Below, piece after piece: positions 46,528-59,578 of a stretch of 64,000 nt of DNA. Origin of the DNA: Voacanga thouarsii (lineage: Eukaryota > Streptophyta > Magnoliopsida > Gentianales > Apocynaceae); assembly GCA_026120185.1 (NCBI GenBank), contig JANUWF010001220.1, positions 1,302,001-1,366,000 of the forward strand, given 5' to 3'. Numbering within the stretch: position 1 is the stretch's first letter; every line of letters begins with the position of its first letter. The notes beneath the pieces were generated by a model. That model worked only from the letters and a program-made list of their open reading frames with translations, was not told the origin of the DNA and made no database searches. The position numbers and the translations under genes are program-made.

Positions 46528-48299
46528 AGGTGCAAATTTCTTTTATCACTGACCGTTCTACACTTCAATCTCATATGGTTACAAAAGGAGTTCTAAAGAG
46601 AGTCACCCATTTTAGTCTCTTATGATTAGTATAGGTGTACGTAGCATAGAACTTTTATGTCTTTTTCTGAATAAGAACAAGATTTTCAGTTAAACTAATG
46701 TATTGAATATGCCTAGTTGTGCAAATGATGAGTAGTGATGTTGAAAATGCCTAATAAGATTTTCATCTTTGGAACTTTGAGATGCTAAAAATGCGGAATA
46801 CCAAATGCTGAGTAGTGATGTGCTAAGGTGCTTTTTTTCACATTTTTAATGGAATAGTCTCTGAAATATTGAGTAGTGATGTGCTGGGGTACTTTTATTA
46901 GAATTAGTCAGTCTTTAAATTTTTATGGTGATGTGAAAAGGATGTAGATGGTGTTTGGCATTGAATGTTATATCCATTAGATGTTCCGGGTGCAGACTTG
47001 GCTATATTAGATTAAATTGATTGTGGTTTAGATATTGATGCACTTGTGTAATTTTATGCTAAGACATAGTATGAGTCTGTAGTTTTGTATTAGAATTTTG
47101 TCTTTTGTTTTGTCTTCTACAGTTTAGATGTGAATGCGGGCTTAGCTATATTACAATTGTTGATGTTCCCTGTTCATTTTGATTAATTTCTAGAATTGTT
47201 TTTGATGAACTTAAAATCTCTCTTCCTTTTACAAAAGTAATAATAATTTCCTTATTATAGACCTCAAAACTTGTTAAACTTCTATTGCACTTTAACTTAA
47301 TAGAGCTTATTGCTTATAGCTATACTGTACTTTTTGACTTGGGCATTTAAAAAGAAAAATGACCTTCTGAGTGGTTTAGGTATATTCTTGCCTCACTTGA
47401 AAGTTGGGTTTTATGTACGTAATCTGGTTTCACGAGAAACAATTTCTTGTGGATTATGCAACCAACAACACTTGCTTGAATATGCCTGTTGAAATATGAT
47501 GGCATGTCTGTGCATCTTTTGTCTTCCACTGACAATCAACAAGATTTATATACTTTGCATAAGTAAAATGAGATTAGTGGAGTAGGCATAAAAAATTTTG
47601 TTGCATTTGATTATTGTTTGGTCTTCAATTGCAATTGAAGTTGGAATTTTAGGTCCTCATTCTTCCATCTTATGATCTCACTTCAGGCTATCTTGCTTCT
47701 CTTTGTATGTGCTTGCTTAGAAACAACTGATCATATTCTGCAGTTTCTTTTGAATGGTTTAGTAGTGAGTTTAATTTATGTTGGATAAAAAATAGATTTT
47801 TATCAGCTTTATTAAGAATTAATCTTGTCCTTTTTTTTAATGACAGGAGGAATGAAGATCAAGGTGGTTGAAGGTTCATTTAGCTATGGCATTTTTTTTT
47901 GTCCTCAATAAATTTTTATGACTTCTGATAGATGTCATGGTTAAAATTGTAATTTTGTTTTGGACTAGTTTGAATTAATATCAAGGATTAGATTCATGTT
48001 ACTTATCAGACTTCATTTAGTTTTTTTTTTTGGTGTATATTAAATTATTATTAATGGAAGATGGCATTTTGAATGGTCAATCAATGGATGATAGTTGATT
48101 GTTAATATTGAAGGTTTTCATGGTTCTATATGTATAGTAGATGATACTATTGTTAAAGTAGAGGGGGAAATAGTTTAATATTTTCACTACAATTTTTCAT
48201 TTTATGATGGATAATTTCAAATAAGGTTATTAGGATAAATGCAATATCACTGTGTATTTGCATTTGTAGTGAAAAATATTAATATATAACAATGTAAAA
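46089..48299. other. Unassigned CACTA interior
   Basis: Probably starts with the 3' flank of the mTERF fragment. Contains an (AT)n microsatellite at 46485-46525. Otherwise no gene or repeat recognised. Confidence 0.45.
46485..46525. repeat. (AT)n microsatellite
   Basis: About 20 AT units. Confidence 0.9.
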
Positions 48300-48803
48300 A
48301 AATTGTCAAAAAATTGGGAAAAATAATTTTTTTCTGATATTAAGAATTTTGTGGCAAAAAGTTTTACTTACAATAGCAAGGAAATCATAGCAAATGGACA
48401 TTGCCTACAGTTATGTCAATTTGGAAAAGAGTTGTGACAAAAAGTATTATTTTCTACGGAAACTTAATTGTAACAAATAATATTCGCCATATTTGTGAAA
48501 ATGTTGGAAAAATCATGACAAAAAATTGAAAATTTTGCCCATAGTTAATAACTGTTGAGAAAAATTGTGACAAAAAGTTCATGAACAAATACCACACTTT
48601 ATTTACATTGGTTCTAAAACTGTGATAAATCTATGACAAAAAGTATTCCCACAGTTACACAACGGTAGGAAACTTTTTGCAATGGTTGTAATGCCCACGC
48701 CTTGAAAACTGTGGCATTTTTGTGGAAAAAATGTATTTGCCACAGTTTTGACCAATTTCGCCATACTTTCTCTGGCATTGCGAAAAGTTAATTTTTTGTA
48801 GTG
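48300..48803. repeat. CACTA right subterminal repeats and terminus
   Basis: Repeated TTGTGACAAAAAGT-like words (for example near 48435, 48505, 48570 and 48635), GCCACAGTTTTG and CTGTGGCATTTTTGTGG. The segment ends TTTTTTGTAGTG at 48792-48803. Confidence 0.78.
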
Positions 48804-50090
48804 ACATAGATGCTCCTTCCACTCATCATGCTCTCTCTTCATCCTTTTGTAAAAGAAATTAATGCTTAAGGCACAGAGTAGAAATGATGAATGTAAAAAA
48901 AAAAAAAAAAAAGAAGAGGTTTTTGAAAAAGGTAATGTTCATGAAAACATTTTTCTTAGCAAAGCAAACACATATAAACCTCATTCTCTAATATCCTTTT
49001 AGACACACAAATATTTTTTTCAATATAGGAATGCACATGGTATCTCAAGAATACATCTATCTTGAAATCACCATTTTTTCCTTCAAAAGAATTTTCATGA
49101 TTAAAATTCTCCTTTAAACCTAATATTTGAGTTCCTAAAGATGAGATCAAGAAATTTTTGCTTTCTAATGCATCTACAAATAACTAGTTACTTCTATTTA
49201 AATGGGGTGAAGGGTAAAATTTGTTAACATCCTCCATGAATTTCTTATAATGCATAATGAAAAAATCCAACTCCTTGAGGTATGTTAAACTCCACACAAC
49301 ATCATGAGCAATATTGCTCTCCAAGAATTGAGAGGTACATATAAAATCATGCGACAAAAAGAAATTAGGAGAATTAGCACATAAAGTAGAATCAAATACT
49401 TCTCTTTCCACATTGTGAAATTGTTCCTCATAGCCTCTCTCTTCTCATTGGGGGTTTTCTAATTCAAATATATGGGTCTTGGCACTCAAGGGGCATAGTT
49501 GTTCTCCAATTTGAGCGAAAGAAGGCTCACAAGTCATCATTTCAGCCTTTTGGGATAAGACCGACACCGCCTCAAGTATCCCAACCGGCGCCAGTTGCTT
49601 ACTGTATTGTGTCCCCAGTTTTTATGTGATTTTCAATTCCCTATTGTAGATATCGTCAACCAACTTTGCTAGTTGTGTTCTTTTAGAGTTCATTTGTGGG
49701 GATGATTCTTCGTACCCCTTAATCAAAGTCTTTGCATTGTTAACAAAGAAATTTATTAATACTTCAAGTGACGTCTCACTCAAACCATCAACGTCATCTT
49801 GTAATTGTGCCAATCTATCATCATCATAACTCCTTTGATTTTGCTCCCATAGCCACAGACTTGCCCATGAATAACTTGCCATGATAATTTCTTTTTTTTT
49901 TTCAAAACTCACAAAAGAAAAGAAAAGTTAGTAATCAAGAAACATCTAAGAGATACAAAAATACAAAAATAAAGAAGAAACATACAAAAATAAAGAAAAT
50001 TTAGCAGTATTTATAGATACAACAATGGCTAAATCAACAAGACTCGAGTGTTTCTGATAGTGCCTATCCCTGACAACAAAACAAAAAACT
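48804..50090 (-). pseudogene. Element D internal coding unit (relative of C) and leader
   Basis: Minus strand. A 96-codon frame (49622-49912) has SETSLEVLINFFVNNAKTL and a helical continuation. 49184-49411 has EVFDSTLCANSPNFFLSHDF and DVNKFYPSPHLN. 48956-49150 has SLGTQILGLKENFNHENSFE and VHSYIEKNICVSKRILENE. The order and sequence parallel element C at 21890-22690. D retains an extra block (EGKNGDFKIDVFLRYH) that reads through where C is frameshifted. The unit is broken by stops near 49190 and 49620. The leader next to the LTR has a heavily decayed primer site (minus strand TTTTTTGTTTTGTTG at about 50074-50088). No pol domains are seen. Confidence 0.62.
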
Positions 50091-51640
50091 TGATGCGTGT
50101 GTTTTAGTGTTGGAAAAATTAATAACGAGGGCCACAATCAATCAAGTTTGAATTAAAATGCTAACTACTAAAATCACACATACAGGCAAGTATACCCATC
50201 ATATAATATGGGGAATAATAAGAATCGAATTTACATGAATTTAGGCTTTCACCGTTCTTTACCTAAATCTTTATTGTTTAGCCAATAGAATAAAGAAATA
50301 GAAGTAAATAATCTACTAACCTAATATACTAGAGAATAGATCAAATTCACATAAGAAAAGTCATAAGGATAATCAAGGAGTAAGAATAAGGAGAAAGACA
50401 TGTAAATACATAGAAGTCCTTAAAGACATAACAATAATTAATTAGCAATTATCACAATTAATTATCATTTTAGCATCATGAAGGAATAAAATATAGACTC
50501 CGCTTTTTTCCTAATTTATGGAATCACTATCTTCTAGTCAATTTAGTAGATTTTCCAATTAAACCAAAACAACTAAAAGATGCATAAAACTCATTCCTCA
50601 ACTAATATTCTTATACCCTAGGCAATATCAAATCATGAAATTAGCCAATGACCCAATACTCTAGGCAAAATAAACTAATCTTTGATTATTCAAATTCAAT
50701 TTTTAACCCTCTTTCCCAATTCAGTTAAGATAACAATTACAAAATTAATTAAATTGAAATCATTTCTAACTTCGTTTCCTAAATCCATTAGAAAGAAAAT
50801 CTGATTTCATCAATTTACTAATAAAAACAAGTAATCAAATAACAAGAATAATAATCAATTGATCAAATAACTAAAATAAATACAAAGTCATGAATCTAAA
50901 AACATCCTCTAAAAACAATTAAAATAATTTGAACTTAAATTGCCAATAAATTACAAAGAAGAGGAAAAAAAAAAAAACAACTAATAGACAAGTAAGCCTT
51001 CGTCTTCTTCCTTAAAAACTTTTTGATCAACCTCCTTTTCTTCTCCAAGAGTCTCTTTGATCTTCCTAAATCTTGGTATTTCTCTTGGAGTTTCCTATAG
51101 GTTTGCAAGTCCCAAAGGTGAAAAAATTGATTTAATAGGTGTTATTCTCTTGTATTTATAGGAGTTTAGATTGCCAAAAAGTCAATACAAGAGTTCTAAT
51201 TCATTCTTAAATCAATTTCCAAAAGATCTCAACATAAATTGCCAAATTCTACTAAAAAACCCCTTTTTCGCGTTAAATTCTCGAAATTAGCCAGTGTTGG
51301 TTATACTCTATTTTTCCAAGTTTGGGCAGCCTTAAGCCGGCACCTGCTCAAGCTTTGAGCTAGGGCTAGCTCAAATTTGTCTGAACTCCGAAAGTGCTCC
51401 ATTTTGGTCCTTTTTTTGTGCAAAAACTAGCTGAATTCTTTCCTACGCACAACCAATATTGGTGGCCTTTTATTTTGCTCTTTTCATATGTTTTTGTGCA
51501 TGTTTTCATCACTTTTTCATCAATCATCAATCTATACCAAAACATATCAAAATGAGAAGAATCAATGACATTTGACCTAAAAAGTAAGCATAAATACATT
51601 ACAAATGCCCACAAAATATGTTTATATTTTACTCCTATCA
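50091..51640 (-). repeat. Element D 5' LTR (1,550 bp)
   Basis: On the minus strand it starts TGATAGGAGT and ends ACACGCATCA. TATA box TATTTATA lies at 51153-51160 (plus strand), upstream of the transcribed part. GC-rich words (AGCCGGCACC near 51334) occur upstream of it as in C. The family is related to, but distinct from, C's LTR. Putative flank duplication 51641-51645 is CATTA. D's other LTR is not found. Confidence 0.8.
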
Positions 51641-51645
51641 CATTA

Positions 51646-52425
51646 CTTCCCAAAAGGAAGTGTAGTATTTCTTTAAGTATTTTCCATTAATACTCTTTCC
51701 AAGCTCTTGTTCGTCCAGATGCATAAATCAATAAGCTTCTCCAGAAATTACTTGGGACACTTGAAAAAGTCTATCCTAATTAGGTGATCATATTTCAAAT
51801 TTAGGATTGTTCAGATGGCTCGGAGGATGGTCTTGCATACTAGATAACCTTTACTGAATATCTATTATTTGATGTGCTTGTTATATGACCTCCCAATTTT
51901 CGCTTTATTCAGACACAACTGATCCCAAGCTAGTCACCTGTCTTCATCCAAATTATCTAACTCTATACATATGGTCTGATTGTAATTGCCTTGAAGTAAC
52001 TAGTATTGTTGGACAACTCTTGTCGACTGTATTGAAATTTTAACTGGAAGAACAGCATCCTGGCCAAGGTCAAACAAAAATGAGAAAATCCCATAGCCGA
52101 TTTGCCGAATTTTTGTAAGCTCAAAGTACCTGTTTCAAGATATCATACTATCTTTTGGGTTGATCTTCTACGACTTTTTTCAACATATAGATCAATACTT
52201 TGTTTGTTGCTTCAACTTGCTTGTTGGCTTGTGCATAATAAGGTGAGAGATGTATAGCTCTAATTTGGAAATGTTCAACAACAATTACCTTGTTGCTAAT
52301 GAACATATATAGCCCCCTGATCAGTTGTTAAAAATTTTAAGATACTGAAATGGTAAATGATACAACATCATATTAAGTGACCTTGGCAAGAGGTATGGCC
52401 TCTACCCATGATGTGTGCTTATATG
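51646..52425 (-). pseudogene. Ty3/gypsy integrase relic
   Basis: Minus strand from about 52420. It encodes TSWVEAIPLAKVT, then a diverged middle and HLSPYYAQANKQVEATNKVL (E of the triad) near 52200-52260. After several stops, NGKYLKKYY marks the polyprotein end near 51665. The Q-A-N-x-Q-V-E-A-T-N-K-V pattern fits plant gypsy integrase of a different lineage from B. No RT or gag is attached. Confidence 0.75.
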
Positions 52426-52429
52426 TGCT

Positions 52430-53720
52430 TGTGTTACTTAGGAAGTATTATTAAAAAACCAAACATTAATCGAGTTTTAAAATAAAATACTAAAATTACT
52501 CACATATAATATATATTTGAGCAAGTATATCCATCATGTAGCATAGAGTTCTAGTGGTAAGTATTGTTTTCCTCGGGTAAGGTGGCAAACAAGTACCCCT
52601 ACTTTCGCTCTTGTTTCATTGTTTAGCCAACTAAAACAAGATATACACAAATGTGATGACTTGATAGGTGAGTCTACCAATCCAAACACACGAGAAAGTT
52701 CGCTCAAGGTCCCAAATTTATCCAAGAAATGAGAAAAGAAGATAAGTTATGTATTCAATTGAAATCCCTTAAATTATACTCGATATCAAATACTTAAATT
52801 AGCAAAACAAAATTCTAAATCTTACACCAATGAGTTGGTCTCAAATAAGGTTCACTTTCTCTCGAGTCATGAACCTTCTGCCCTTAGCCTAACGAATGGG
52901 TATTTCTAGCTAACTAATCAAATTTAAAGGAGCATTAAAATCAATAACCTATTGCAATTTTTGGAAAAAAAAATGGTGTCCCTATCTCTAGGCAACCCAT
53001 AACCCATCAATCACCAAACTCTATTTCTCCAACCCATCTCTCAAGTTAATCAAAGGTAAGGTAATAGAGTCAATCAAGCTCTCAAATCTTAACTTTATCT
53101 CTCAAAATCATTAGAATAGGGAAAACCCAACTAATCAATCCACACAATCAACAAAAGTGATTGAATACAAGAGATAAATTTTCATTAAACCAAAAAAGAT
53201 TCAAAATAAAGAGCGAAGGTTCAATCTTTCAAATATAATATAGATCTAAGATAACCCAATCAAAATTAAAATAGGATTACAAAGGGGAAAGAGAAAAAAC
53301 GTATAGACAAGTGGATTCTTCTTCTCTCTTGTAGATATCATTTGAAGATGCTTATTTTCTCTTCTAATAGATGAGTCTTAATTTTTCCTTGAAAGTGTTT
53401 TGGAGGTTGCCCCGTGTTAAAATCGTACTTGAAATGATAGAAGAGGAGCTATTTATAGTGATGTTCGAAAACCCTTGAAACTACTGAATAGTGAGAATTC
53501 GCGACGTGAATCAACACCTATTGTAATGCTTGACTTATAACACTACACTACTTACGTGCCCTAAAAGAGCTGAATGTCACCTCATCCTTATAACAAAAGG
53601 TCATTAAAACTAGATCAAAGGGAAATAAATAGATAGATACTAAGAACAAACTTATTACAACCCAAAAGCAATACTTATACAAGTCTCGAAATGCATAAAT
53701 AATAAACAAAATCTCTCAAG
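52430..53720 (-). mobile_element. LTR-like block, probable solo LTR
   Basis: It has the general layout of the minus-oriented LTRs here. The end-proximal motif (GAGCAAGTATATCCATCATG near 52521-52540) parallels GAGCAAGTATACTCATCATT in the solo LTR at 16842. A TATA box (TATTTATA, 53450-53457 on plus) lies upstream. No partner is found. Both boundaries are approximate and no target duplication was confirmed. Confidence 0.55.
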
Positions 53721-55107
53721 AAATAAACACAATCAAATCAAATTGGGATATTCAATTCTCAAGGCAACTCAACTTTTAATGCCAAGGTTGTCCTAAAAAT
53801 ATGGCATAAAAAGTGATGAGAAAAATTTCTCAGTAAGTCCTTTGTGTGTTTGTGTGAAGTTAAGAAGCATTTTATGTATGCAAATTTTAAATAAGTCATA
53901 TTGAAAAGACTGCAAGTCCAAAAAATCATTATTAAACATTGAGTGGTATTTTATCAACTTTGTAAATAAAAGTATATAAATTAAAAAGAAATAAATCACT
54001 CAAATAAAATTGACCATGAAACCTTTCTTCATAGTCATGGCTATGAAACCTTACATTATGATTGTGTACTATAAACCCTATATCATAATACTAGTGAGTG
54101 TCGACCCACAGAGTAAGATACACCTCCATCTTTACACTCTAACTTATCGGTTATCTATTCTAAAGATCAATAGTCCACATGAACTAAGGTGCTAGCACGG
54201 ATTGACCTAACCAACTAGAACTGATGCCTCGTCTAGACAGAGCTCACCCCTTAGAGGTGGCCACCAACTGAGAGTCTTACCCAGGCCTATCAAAGGTTAG
54301 TCCTAGCAGTCTACCCTTATTGAGTACTCAACGTTACGTTCATCCCACTTAAGAAAAACAAATTCAACAAAATGTTTACCCTAAAGTTGTAGTTATGGTT
54401 TCAAATAGTTAAGATTAAAATTTGCGTTAAGAAAAATTTAACATTTTTCTTTGGAAAACCCTTGCTTGTTTAAAACTATTTTGCTTTAATAGACTGTACA
54501 AAATATTCATAAATGCAACCCCAAAGAGTAACTTTGCTTTAATTATCATGATTGACTTGCAGAAACACTTTGGTTCAGCAAATAGCTTTATGCAAAAACT
54601 TACTTGATTCCTTGATCTCACAGATAAAAATCTTTCACAATCTTGCTCAAGGTAACTTAGCATCGTCTAGGGTAAACATAAAGTACATGTCACTATTGAC
54701 CAATAATTGCATATCAAAACTGCATAGATTTAATTAACTCTGAACTCCAAATATTCACAACCATGAATTCAACTTAACACTAGCTAATAATGTCAACAAC
54801 TCCTATTGATAGAACATCCAAAAGTAACCACAACCAATGCCCATTGAAGTTAATTGATGTTCCCCTTAAAAGTTGATAAATGAAAATAATAGTTTATAAT
54901 ATATATATATATATAATTATAATTATAATCTCATAGATAATACTTTATATCTTATATGAAAATTTATTAAACTATATTTATAAACTTCTTCGGAAAATAA
55001 TGACCAATTATTAACTACAATATAGTAGTTAATAGTTCTAATATTAATGAATATTCTAGAGTTTAGTACCAATGTTTATATAAGAATAATTTGACAATAA
55101 TAATAAC

Positions 55108-55110
<3 letters not shown>

Positions 55111-55138
<28 letters not shown>

Positions 55139-55164
55139 AAGAAGAAGAAGAAGAAGAATAAGAA

Positions 55165-55243
<79 letters not shown>
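55111..55243. repeat. (GAA)n and (AAT)n microsatellites
   Basis: About 16 GAA units (55111-55158), then about 25 AAT units (55168-55243). Leu/Ile/Tyr/Ser homopolymer frames on the minus strand are artefacts of this repeat. Confidence 0.95.
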
Positions 55244-55244
<1 letters not shown>

Positions 55245-57492
55245 TCTCCAAAAGTAATTACAACCAATGATAATAATATTAATAATATTTAAAATAACAA
55301 TAATAGTAATAATCTTAAATAGCAACTACATCATTCTTGGCATTAATGACATACACATAACATTTCATCACATATCTCCTAACAATCATAACAAAGCTTC
55401 TTACAACTCCATCATATAAGCCCCACATTGAATATCATATCTCAAAAGCAACTTCTATAGCATTATAATATATCCTAACCTTTGTGTATGAAAACAACAT
55501 ATTCTAAAGACATCTCCTCAAATATTATCAAATCACTATAAATCACATCAATAGTTCTATTTTGATATCATCCTACATAACTTGAGTTCAAAGAGAACAA
55601 GATGTTAGATAAAGTTTACTTGTTTGATGATCGGTTTAAGTTGAAGAGGACGTTTTGTTGATCTAGGGATCTTGATTTCTTCAATGCAACACCTTTGAGA
55701 TGCCACTTGTTTGAGGAAGATTCAACAGGACCACCATGAATTTCGGTCAAGAGAAGAATGAGGAGAAAGATAACAAAAAGAAGAGGAGAATAAAGAGAGA
55801 AAATAAAATGAAGAATTAAATTCAGATTACATTTTTGTTCTTTCTAAACCGTGGAAGAGAAGCTTTCTTTGATCTTTGAAGAGAAAGACCTTGGGTTGAT
55901 TTGATGTTATAGTATGTGTTATAGGACAGGGCAGAGTGTATTCTAGATAACTTGGATATTTTAGAGTGAAGTGGTGTGTTTAAAGTGATTGGAAAGTTAA
56001 AGAGAAGTAGTGTGTGTTCTTGGTGTTCATGGGAGAATAATAGAGCAAATGAATGTTTGAGAGTGTTTTGATTGTGGTTGGCTGAATGGAAGATGTTTGT
56101 GCGAGTGTGTTTCGGTTAGCTAGGTGAAGAAAGCTTCTAGATATTATTTCAAATTTTGAATTTTGAGGAGAGGTTGAGTGTTTAGTGGAGATTTTTCTAG
56201 TAACAAGCTTGCTAAGGGTGACCGAATGGTGAAGGTTTTTCAGCTCTTCAATTGTGGCTTTTGGCTGTCTAGATTGTAGAAAGAAAATGAGGAATGCTCT
56301 AAGCTAGAGCTGGCCAAATTTTCTAAAGTAGGAAGCTGAAAATTCTGGTAGTTTTTGAAAGGATTGCTAGCTGAATTGTGGAGTGTTTGATGGAGTAAAT
56401 CAAGGCTTTTAACTTTCAAATTCGAATCAATTTGAATGGAGGAAAGATAGGAGTGTTTTGGGGTGCTCTAATGGTGTTTCAATTGCTATAGCTGGTGGAA
56501 GAAGAAGATTTGTTCAGCTTTGCTAATGAAGGGCCGAAAATTTAAAGCGAGGAGAAGGAAGAAGGGGGGAAAAACTGATTGCATAAGGTTTTGATGCTTG
56601 ATAAAATTCTAGTTGCTAAGTTTAAATGAGTAGAGAAATCTTGAGAGGTTGTTGAGCTAGAATTCAAAGTTTTTTTTAATGGATTTTGTAGCTACAATGT
56701 AGGAGTATTTTGAGGTTCTCTCATGGTGTTTTTCAGCCAGCTACAATGGTGAAGAGCAAGGACTAATGACGAAGATGATTCTTGGTGTTGCACACTTAAG
56801 AGTTTCATGGCTAAATAAAGAGGAATATTAAACTACAATTAAGGATTGATTTTGAATAAAGCTGGACATTTGTTCTTGCTACTTTGATCCTTTGACATGA
56901 TAAGCTGAAATGGTAAAGATGTTTTCCAGCTTTTGCACTCATCAAAGGAAACTAACTTGCTTGAAGGTTCCTAAAGCTAGCTGGAATTTTTTGGTCACTT
57001 AAAAAGATATAATGACCGAAAATTCAAAGGAACAAACTAGGAAAATTTCCAGCTTTTCTCTAAACCAAGAATTAGTTGCTCTAAATTTTCATGGGATTTA
57101 AAGTAACTAGAAATTTTCTAAATTCATCACCCAACTGGAAATGTTTTGAAACTTCGCTCCCTAAATCTTTCCAAGAGTTCAGCCAAGCTTGCTCTAGGTG
57201 TGCTGAAGTTTTCAGGAAAAAAAAAAAACAAGGCATTAGGAATTCAAGATAAAACATAAGAAAATAAAAGAATTAAAAAACAAATGAATTTCAAATTTGA
57301 ACTTATTAAGGCATTGATTACAAGACAATAGAAAGCTAAAATTCTACTAGTTTTACTTTAAGACAAGATCACATGGCTAGAAGATTACTATAGTGATCTC
57401 TCAAGACATCATGCCTAGATTTATGGAATGTAAGAAAATAATTCAACTATTAGTTAGTAGAATTAAAAATCAAAACAACTATTGGTTTTGAT

Positions 57493-57547
57493 GAAATTTG
57501 AACTCAAGTACTTAAGAATTAACCGCCAAGCTCTAACCACACAACCA
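57493..57547 (-). other. tRNA-like A-box/B-box pair in LTR (minus copy)
   Basis: Minus strand reads TGGTTGTGTGGTTAGAG (57531-57547), then GAGTTCAAATTTC (57493-57505). It is homologous to the better preserved pair at 60486-60540. Confidence 0.45.
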
Positions 57548-57849
57548 TATTAATTCTTATTTCTTATTTTCCCAAAATAATTCTCTTTCCTTCTAAATCC
57601 TTCCTTCTAAATCCTAGACTTCTCTCTTCTCTCTCTCTTTCTCTCTTTTTTTTTAACACAATATTCCTAATGTCTCTCAACTCTAAATAAAATTCCTAAC
57701 TACCATAAACACTCATGAAGTACATATAATTCATATACAACACTTACAAATAATTTTAAAATTCATAAATTTCTTCCACAAAACATATGGTCATGTAATA
57801 TGCTATGAAATGCAATTCATCCCTTTAACCCTAAGGTAAGCTTAGGTAA

Positions 57850-59578
57850 AGTTTTATTTGACCAGCACTGATTAATACTTTTTATCTTGAAATTCTTGAA
57901 TTCTCGCTCATAACCGATGCTTGTTACTTTTCTCTCCCTATGCCAGTTGTTCTTAGTGCTTTTACTCCCAAACTCTCTGTTTCGGACCAACGCCTAATAT
58001 GAAGGTGAACTGGCTTCTGTTAACAAGAGGGACCGACACTTGTTAACTCTTTAGCATATCTTCTAATATCTAAATAACTCTTTCAGACTGACTATTAATT
58101 TGTGGGTGGGCTGTCGTACTGAACTTCAACTTAAAACCCATATATTCTTGAAACTTAGCCCAAAACTAGAATGTAAACCTTGAGTCTCGATCAGAAACGA
58201 TACTTGAGAGTACTCCATACAATCTTACTATTTCTCATACCTATGTTTGTGCTAATTTTTCCATGGAGTCCCTTACATCTACTGGAATAAAATGTGTTGT
58301 GTTTGTCAGTCTATCAAGCACTACCCAAATGGCATCCTTTTGTGTCTTTGACATAAGTAATCTAGTGAGGAAATCCATTGTTACCTCTTCCCATTTTTAT
58401 TCTGGTACTGGCAATAGTTGTAGTAATCTAGCTGACTTCTTGTGTTCTACCTAAATTTTTTGGCAAGTAAAGCACGTTAAAACATATTGTACAACGTTTT
58501 TCTTCATTTTGAGTCACTAAAAGGCTTTTTTTAGATCTCGATACATCTTTACCTCTCTTAGGTGAATGGCATATTTACTATTATGTACTTCCTCCAAAAT
58601 CTTTTTCTTTAGTTTTTGTTTATTAGGCGCACACATGCGATCTTGAAAATACATTACTTCTGACTTGTTTTGTCAAAAGTCACTGCCTCCTTGCTTAAGC
58701 TCTTTATCCCTGAAAAGCTGAAATTCTAAGTTATCTTGATGTGCTTTGATAATCTCCTACTTTAGATCCAATATTAACCTCAGATTGCTGATGTAGATCC
58801 CTCCTTCTTGTACCTCTGTCTTTATATCCAATATTTCCTAAATTACTTGAACTTCTTGTATTCCCAATCTTTCCATCTTTACTTTTCAACTCAAAGCATC
58901 AACAACTATATTGGCTTTCTTTGGATGATAGTTGATAAGACAATAATATTCCTCCAGGGATTCTACCCATCTTTGTTACCTTAAATCCTTCTGTGTAAAA
59001 ATATACTTTAGGCTTTTGTTGTCTGTAAACACCTCATACTCAGTTCCATACAAATAATATCGCCACTTCTTTAAGGCAAATACAATAGCAGCCAACTCCA
59101 AATCATGAGTTAGGTAATTAACTTCATGTGGCTTCAATTTTCATGAAGCATAAGCTATAACCTTTCTATCTTGCATTAACACTACTCCTAATCCCTCTTT
59201 AGATGCGTCTATATACAAGGTATTTGGTTTATCTCCCTCTAATAGGCTTAACACCGGAGTCGTCATTAGCTTTCGCTTAAGTTCTTGATAACTTTTTTCG
59301 CATTTCTTACTCTAGACAAAGAGTATATCCTTCATTAGTAATCAAGTCATAGGCAATGCTAAGGTCGAGAATCCCTTGATGAACTGCCAATAGTATCCAA
59401 CCAACCCTAAGAAACATCTAATCTTGGTTATGTTCTTTGGTTGATTCCAATTTGAGACTACTTCAACCTTAGTTGGGGTCCACCTTTATACCATCTTTCG
59501 ACACAGCATGTCTAAGAAATGATATTGCATCTTACAAAAACTCACATTTGCTAAATTTGGTGTAGAGCTTATGTTCCT
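57850..59578 (-). pseudogene. Chromovirus-like gypsy RNase H and integrase, broken
   Basis: Minus strand downstream of RT. After EHKLYTKFSKCEFL (about 59530-59575) the RNase H region is heavily decayed. The integrase core appears at about 58180-58400 with MDFLTRLLMSKTQKDAIWVV, DRLTNTTHFIPVDVRDSMEK, IVSDRDSRF and HPQINSQSERVI, so D, D and E positions are visible among stops and frameshifts. The region ends near 57850 before the purine tract and LTR. The HFIPV and SDRDxRF motifs fit plant chromoviruses. A chromodomain could not be confirmed. Confidence 0.78.

Larger units (their letters stand above)
37879..48803. mobile_element. CACTA-like DNA transposon, non-autonomous, 10.9 kb
   Basis: The left end CACTACAAAAAA and the right end TTTTTTGTAGTG form a 12-bp perfect terminal inverted repeat, the CACTA/EnSpm hallmark. 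Subterminal regions are rich in short repeated words such as ACTGTGGCA and GTGGAAAAA in both orientations (37890-38160 and 48300-48790), as expected for transposase-binding sites. It interrupts element D. No transposase-like frame is seen. The flanking triplets are TCG and ACA, so no clean 3-bp target duplication is visible. The cargo is a tandem array, P5CR and mTERF fragments and unassigned DNA. Confidence 0.78.
53790..57819 (-). repeat. Very long chromovirus-like LTR (about 4 kb), minus orientation
   Basis: On the minus strand it starts TGAATTGCATTTCATAGCAT directly after a purine-rich tract (57820-57834) that follows integrase. It is therefore the 3' LTR of the pol fragment at 57850-60235. 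It is related in inverted orientation to 60274-64000: for example plus-strand 54325-54350 (TATTGAGTACTCAACGTTACG) versus 63730 (TTACGTTGAGTACTCAATA). The far end, near 53790, is not resolved. It contains a trinucleotide repeat and a tRNA-like box pair. Confidence 0.7.

Noticed and set aside
37879..48803. An autonomous CACTA transposase
   Set aside because: Searched all listed long frames for TNP2/TNPA-like or DDE-type motifs and found none. The longest frames are P5CR/mTERF fragments or repeats.
55063..55325. Poly-Leu/Ile/Tyr/Ser frames
   Set aside because: Translation of (AAT)n and (GAA)n repeats in three frames.
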